Below, in pieces: positions 61,671 to 64,000 of a stretch of DNA of 64,000 nt. The stretch comes from Metapseudomonas resinovorans DSM 21078 (GTDB lineage Bacteria; Pseudomonadota; Gammaproteobacteria; Pseudomonadales; Pseudomonadaceae), in contig NZ_AUIE01000010.1 in assembly GCF_000423545.1 (NCBI RefSeq), forward strand, positions 62,001-126,000, written 5' to 3'. Each line of letters starts with the position of its first letter. Position 1 is the stretch's first letter. Under the pieces are notes generated by a model. That model ran no database searches and had not been told where the DNA came from. It saw only the letters and a list, made by a program, of their open reading frames with translations. Position numbers and translations under genes: made by a program.

Positions 61671-62327
61671 TCACTTCGCCACAGGGACAAGTGCCGCGAG
61701 ATAGTGGGAAAGTGCCTGACGATCATCCGCGGACAAGGTCGAGACGATGGCAGTCATCGCGCCCGTCGAATCCTTACGCCGCCCCTCGGCAAAGGCATTC
61801 AGTTGGGCCAGCAGGTAGTCGTGCCCCTGCCCGGCCAACCGCGGGAACTGGTCGCGCCCCATTAGCCCTTCGCCGTGACACGCCGCACAGCCTCCGCTCA
61901 CCACCAGCTTCTGCCCCTTCTCCCGCAGCACGGGGTCAGCCTTGAAGGAGCTGTTTTCCACTGCCGACTGCTTGGCGAAGTACTCCGCCAACTGCTGGAC
62001 GTCGGCCTCGCTCAGGGTCATAGCCAGCGGCCCCATGTTCGGATTGGCCCGCGCGCCACTGGCGAAGTTACGCAGTTGGTTGGCCAGGTAGGCAGCAGGT
62101 TGACCCGCCAGGCTGGGATACCCCTGATGCTGCGACTTGCCTTGAACGCCATGACAACCTACGCAGGCATCGCCCAGACGCGGCCACGGGCCGCCATCGG
62201 CTTCCTTGGCCTCCGTGGAAGTGCTGATGTGGTCCATCAGACGATAGAGATCGAGCGCATCACGACCGTAAAAAGCCAGCAGCCCGGCAAGAACCACGAC
62301 TACAGCCAGCGCTATCAACTTCTTCAT
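61671..62327 (-). CDS. Diheme cytochrome c (c4-like), partner of amine oxidase 2
   Basis: The 218-residue precursor has a signal anchor (about 1-20) and two haem c motifs, CVGCH (55-59) and CAACH (147-151). Each lobe has the G-x-x-P-x-L-A-G-Q segment seen in c4 cytochromes (SLAGQPAAYLANQLRNF and RLAGQGHDYLLAQLNAF), and Met ligands are available in MGPLAMTLS. It is 9 bp downstream of the flavin amine oxidase. Its twin is at 40379. Confidence 0.88.
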   Translation of the reverse strand: MKKLIALAVVVVLAGLLAFYGRDALDLYRLMDHISTSTEAKEADGGPWPRLGDACVGCHGVQGKSQHQGYPSLAGQPAAYLANQLRNFASGARANPNMGPLAMTLSEADVQQLAEYFAKQSAVENSSFKADPVLREKGQKLVVSGGCAACHGEGLMGRDQFPRLAGQGHDYLLAQLNAFAEGRRKDSTGAMTAIVSTLSADDRQALSHYLAALVPVAK

Positions 62328-62336
62328 CTTTTTCTC

Positions 62337-63830
62337 CTATACCCGACGCAGGGCGTTGAGCGCCTGCAAGGCGCTCTGGTGGCCCGAGCGCACAGCGCCA
62401 TCCATGTAGCCGGCCCAGATGTCAGCGGTCTCGGTACCGGACCAGATCAGGTTGCCGCAGGGTGGTCGCAGCGCCTCGCCGTGGGTGGTCCAGAAGCCCG
62501 GCGGGATGGCCGATACACAGGTGAGCGTCCAGGGATCGTCACGCCCCCAGTCCTGGTCGTGGTACGCCATGGGCTGTAGCGCCTCGTCACCCCAAACCCC
62601 GGCGAAGATTTCCGTCAGCGTGCGCTTGGCCGTTTCATGATCCGAGGGCAGATTGGCGTTGGAGAGGAAGGCATTGATGATGCCGATCTCGCCATTGGGC
62701 GGCGAGTTGTCCCAGGCCCAGATAATTGGGCCATCCATCATCATGATGTGCCCGTTCAAGCCCTTGTCCCGCCAGAACGGCCGGGAATACACCATGGCCA
62801 TCTTGCGTGCCGGCGAATGCGCGGGCCAGGCACGTTGCAGCGCTGCACGCGCTCGCGGCAGAGCCGGCTCGAACTGCACCTGGTTGCACAGGGCCGGGTG
62901 GATGGCCACGATGACCTTGCGCGCGCGAATCGGCCCCAGGTCCGTGTGCAGGGTCACGACCTCGCTACCCCAGTCGGAAATCCTCCGCACCGGACACCGC
63001 AAACGCACCTTGTCGCCCAGTTGCTCGGCCATTCTGGTGCTGAGGATCTGCGAGCCGCCGATGAAACGTGTGCCTTGCGCGCTGTCCTTGATCGAGTCGA
63101 GTTTTTCGTAGTCGCAATCGGCCGAATTGATCATGGACAGGAAATGCAACAGCCCCATTTTGGCCGGGGTGACGCCACCGGTCAGCGTCATGCTGGCATC
63201 CCAGCCGGACCGTTCCTCTGGCTTGATGTTCTGCTGGGCCAGCCAGTCGCCAACCGAGAGCTTGTCCAGTTCAGCAGCTCTGGGCGATTTCCAGGGTGCG
63301 CCGGAGGGCACGTCACGAGACATCTCGCTCAACTTACCAGCCACGCTCAGGTCGGTGCCGAAGGTGCCCTTGAGATCGAGCTCCAGCTTGCCCTCCCCGC
63401 CCATGATGACCGTGCGCCCCTCGTAATAGGTCGGGAAGGTGCCGACCTCCAGCTGGCGAGCAAGGTCTTCGACAGCGGTCTGGCCCGGGCCTATCCACTG
63501 GCCTCCCACTTCCGAGACATGGCCATTCACCTCGTAGTTGAGGGTACGCCCGCCCACCCGGTCCCGTGCTTCCAGGACTAGGAAGGACTGGCTGCCAGCC
63601 AGCTGTAGGTCGCGGGCGGCGGTCAGGCCGGCCAGCCCCGCACCGATGATGACGACGTCCAGCACGTCGTCTTGCTCCGTCGCCGCACTCGCGGCGCCGG
63701 GAATCTCGCTGGCCCGCACCAGCCCCGAGCTCAGGCCGATACCGCCAATGGCCGCCGTGGCGCCCGCCAGCTTCAACAATTGCCGCCGCTTGAGATTGGG
63801 AGAAAGATTTGAGGTGGGCTTGTCCGCCAT
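62337..63830 (-). CDS. Tat-exported flavin amine oxidase/dehydrogenase, copy 2
   Basis: The 497-residue protein starts MADKPTSNLSPNLKRRQLLK, where KRRQLLKLAG is the Tat signal, followed by a hydrophobic stretch and DVVIIGAGLAGLTAARDLQL (FAD fold, 58-77). It shares GGQWIGPGQTAV/I, FPTYYEGR, FWRDKGLNGHI and IWSGTETADIWAGYMDGAVR with the copy at 38892, so they are paralogues. GAGG lies eight bases before the 63830 ATG; the ATG at 63848 has no ribosome-binding site. The cytochrome c next door is the probable electron acceptor. Confidence 0.86.
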   Translation of the reverse strand: MADKPTSNLSPNLKRRQLLKLAGATAAIGGIGLSSGLVRASEIPGAASAATEQDDVLDVVIIGAGLAGLTAARDLQLAGSQSFLVLEARDRVGGRTLNYEVNGHVSEVGGQWIGPGQTAVEDLARQLEVGTFPTYYEGRTVIMGGEGKLELDLKGTFGTDLSVAGKLSEMSRDVPSGAPWKSPRAAELDKLSVGDWLAQQNIKPEERSGWDASMTLTGGVTPAKMGLLHFLSMINSADCDYEKLDSIKDSAQGTRFIGGSQILSTRMAEQLGDKVRLRCPVRRISDWGSEVVTLHTDLGPIRARKVIVAIHPALCNQVQFEPALPRARAALQRAWPAHSPARKMAMVYSRPFWRDKGLNGHIMMMDGPIIWAWDNSPPNGEIGIINAFLSNANLPSDHETAKRTLTEIFAGVWGDEALQPMAYHDQDWGRDDPWTLTCVSAIPPGFWTTHGEALRPPCGNLIWSGTETADIWAGYMDGAVRSGHQSALQALNALRRV

Positions 63831-63952
63831 ACTTGTCGCCTCACGCATTTTGTTATTGAAGTCGTCGTTCTTGTCGCGGCATCGAAAAACGGCGGCGTAT
63901 GCCTGCCGCAGGACTCGCCGGACACGCCGGCGGTCAATGTCTTTATTGGAAT

Positions 63953-64000
63953 TCAGTGAGCCTCGTGGCGCGGGCCGCGCGTCAGCCCGTCACCAGGGTG
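63953..64000 (-). CDS. Possible C-terminal end of another gene
   Basis: A minus-strand frame enters from the right edge, reads HPGDGLTRGPRHEAH and stops at 63953-63955. Sixteen codons are too few to call, but the frame is open and it lies upstream of the amine oxidase operon on the same strand. Confidence 0.15.
   Translation of the reverse strand, partial: HPGDGLTRGPRHEAH

Noticed and set aside
63831-63860. TTGTTATTGAAG near the start of amine oxidase 2 as a regulon palindrome
   Set aside because: Only one half resembles GTTAT; the inverted partner is missing.
1-64000. CRISPR arrays, rRNA or tRNA genes
   Set aside because: No regularly spaced repeat array and no sequence that I recognise as tRNA or rRNA was found by reading.

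Overview
The window is high-GC chromosomal DNA of a Gammaproteobacterium, almost certainly a Pseudomonas. It has an OprD-type porin, NhaA, an RlhA-type U32 protein, Pseudomonas-style intergenic inverted repeats and typical LysR, TetR and MalT-like regulators. About 55 genes are intact or nearly so. No rRNA, tRNA or CRISPR array was seen.

Left part (1-26.2 kb) is mostly core or housekeeping: rlhA (cut by the window edge), a hotdog thioesterase, a CHAD protein, a TetR/quinone-reductase divergent pair, a hydrolase, nhaA, a GNAT enzyme, an OprD porin, a nitroreductase, a histidine kinase without a nearby response regulator, a Tat-exported multicopper oxidase, two 48-residue membrane proteins, a giant NdvB-type cyclic glucan synthase of about 2,900 residues, and a LysR gene divergent from a cupin/AhpD-like pair. 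Between the OprD porin and the nitroreductase lie two orphan rho-independent terminators. Each is preceded by a promoter-like sequence and a GATGAAG...CTTCATC closing stem, which suggests two tandem related small RNAs.

Middle part (26.2-31.4 kb) is a gene graveyard: AT-rich AAAAAGTGA repeats resembling IS ends, a 1.6-kb segment bounded by about 57-bp imperfect direct repeats that carries an XRE regulator and small unknown genes, a tyrosine-integrase pseudogene, a c-type cytochrome fragment and an AraC pseudogene. One intact outer-membrane protein gene (29188-30147) sits inside it.

Right part (31.4-63.9 kb) looks like one large catabolic island for an amine-containing compound that I cannot name. 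It holds two copies of a phytanoyl-CoA-dioxygenase-like/RidA gene pair, two Tat-exported flavin amine oxidases each followed by a diheme cytochrome c, a NicA2-like flavin amine oxidase, a DadA-like FAD oxidoreductase, an EthD-like protein, a metallo-beta-lactamase-fold hydrolase, an MFS transporter, a DUF1302 protein, two DUF1329 proteins, a PotD-like binding protein without an ABC transporter, a chemoreceptor next to a porin and a PstS-like protein, and an RND efflux pair. Flavoproteins would oxidise C-N bonds, RidA would hydrolyse the resulting imines, and periplasmic cytochromes would take electrons from the exported oxidases.

Two repeated palindromes tie the island together. A TTTAACATAAC-N4-inverted site lies before dioxygenase copy 1, before amine oxidase 1, before the efflux operon, and before a truncated gene at 26.24 kb; the TetR gene at 33249-33953 is the likely regulator. 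A GGGTATT-N4-AATACCC site, inside a longer conserved promoter block, lies at nearly the same distance before the DUF1302/DUF1329 operon and before dioxygenase copy 2; the MalT-like LuxR regulator at 44797-47259 is the likely regulator. Regulator assignments, substrate and pathway order are inference.
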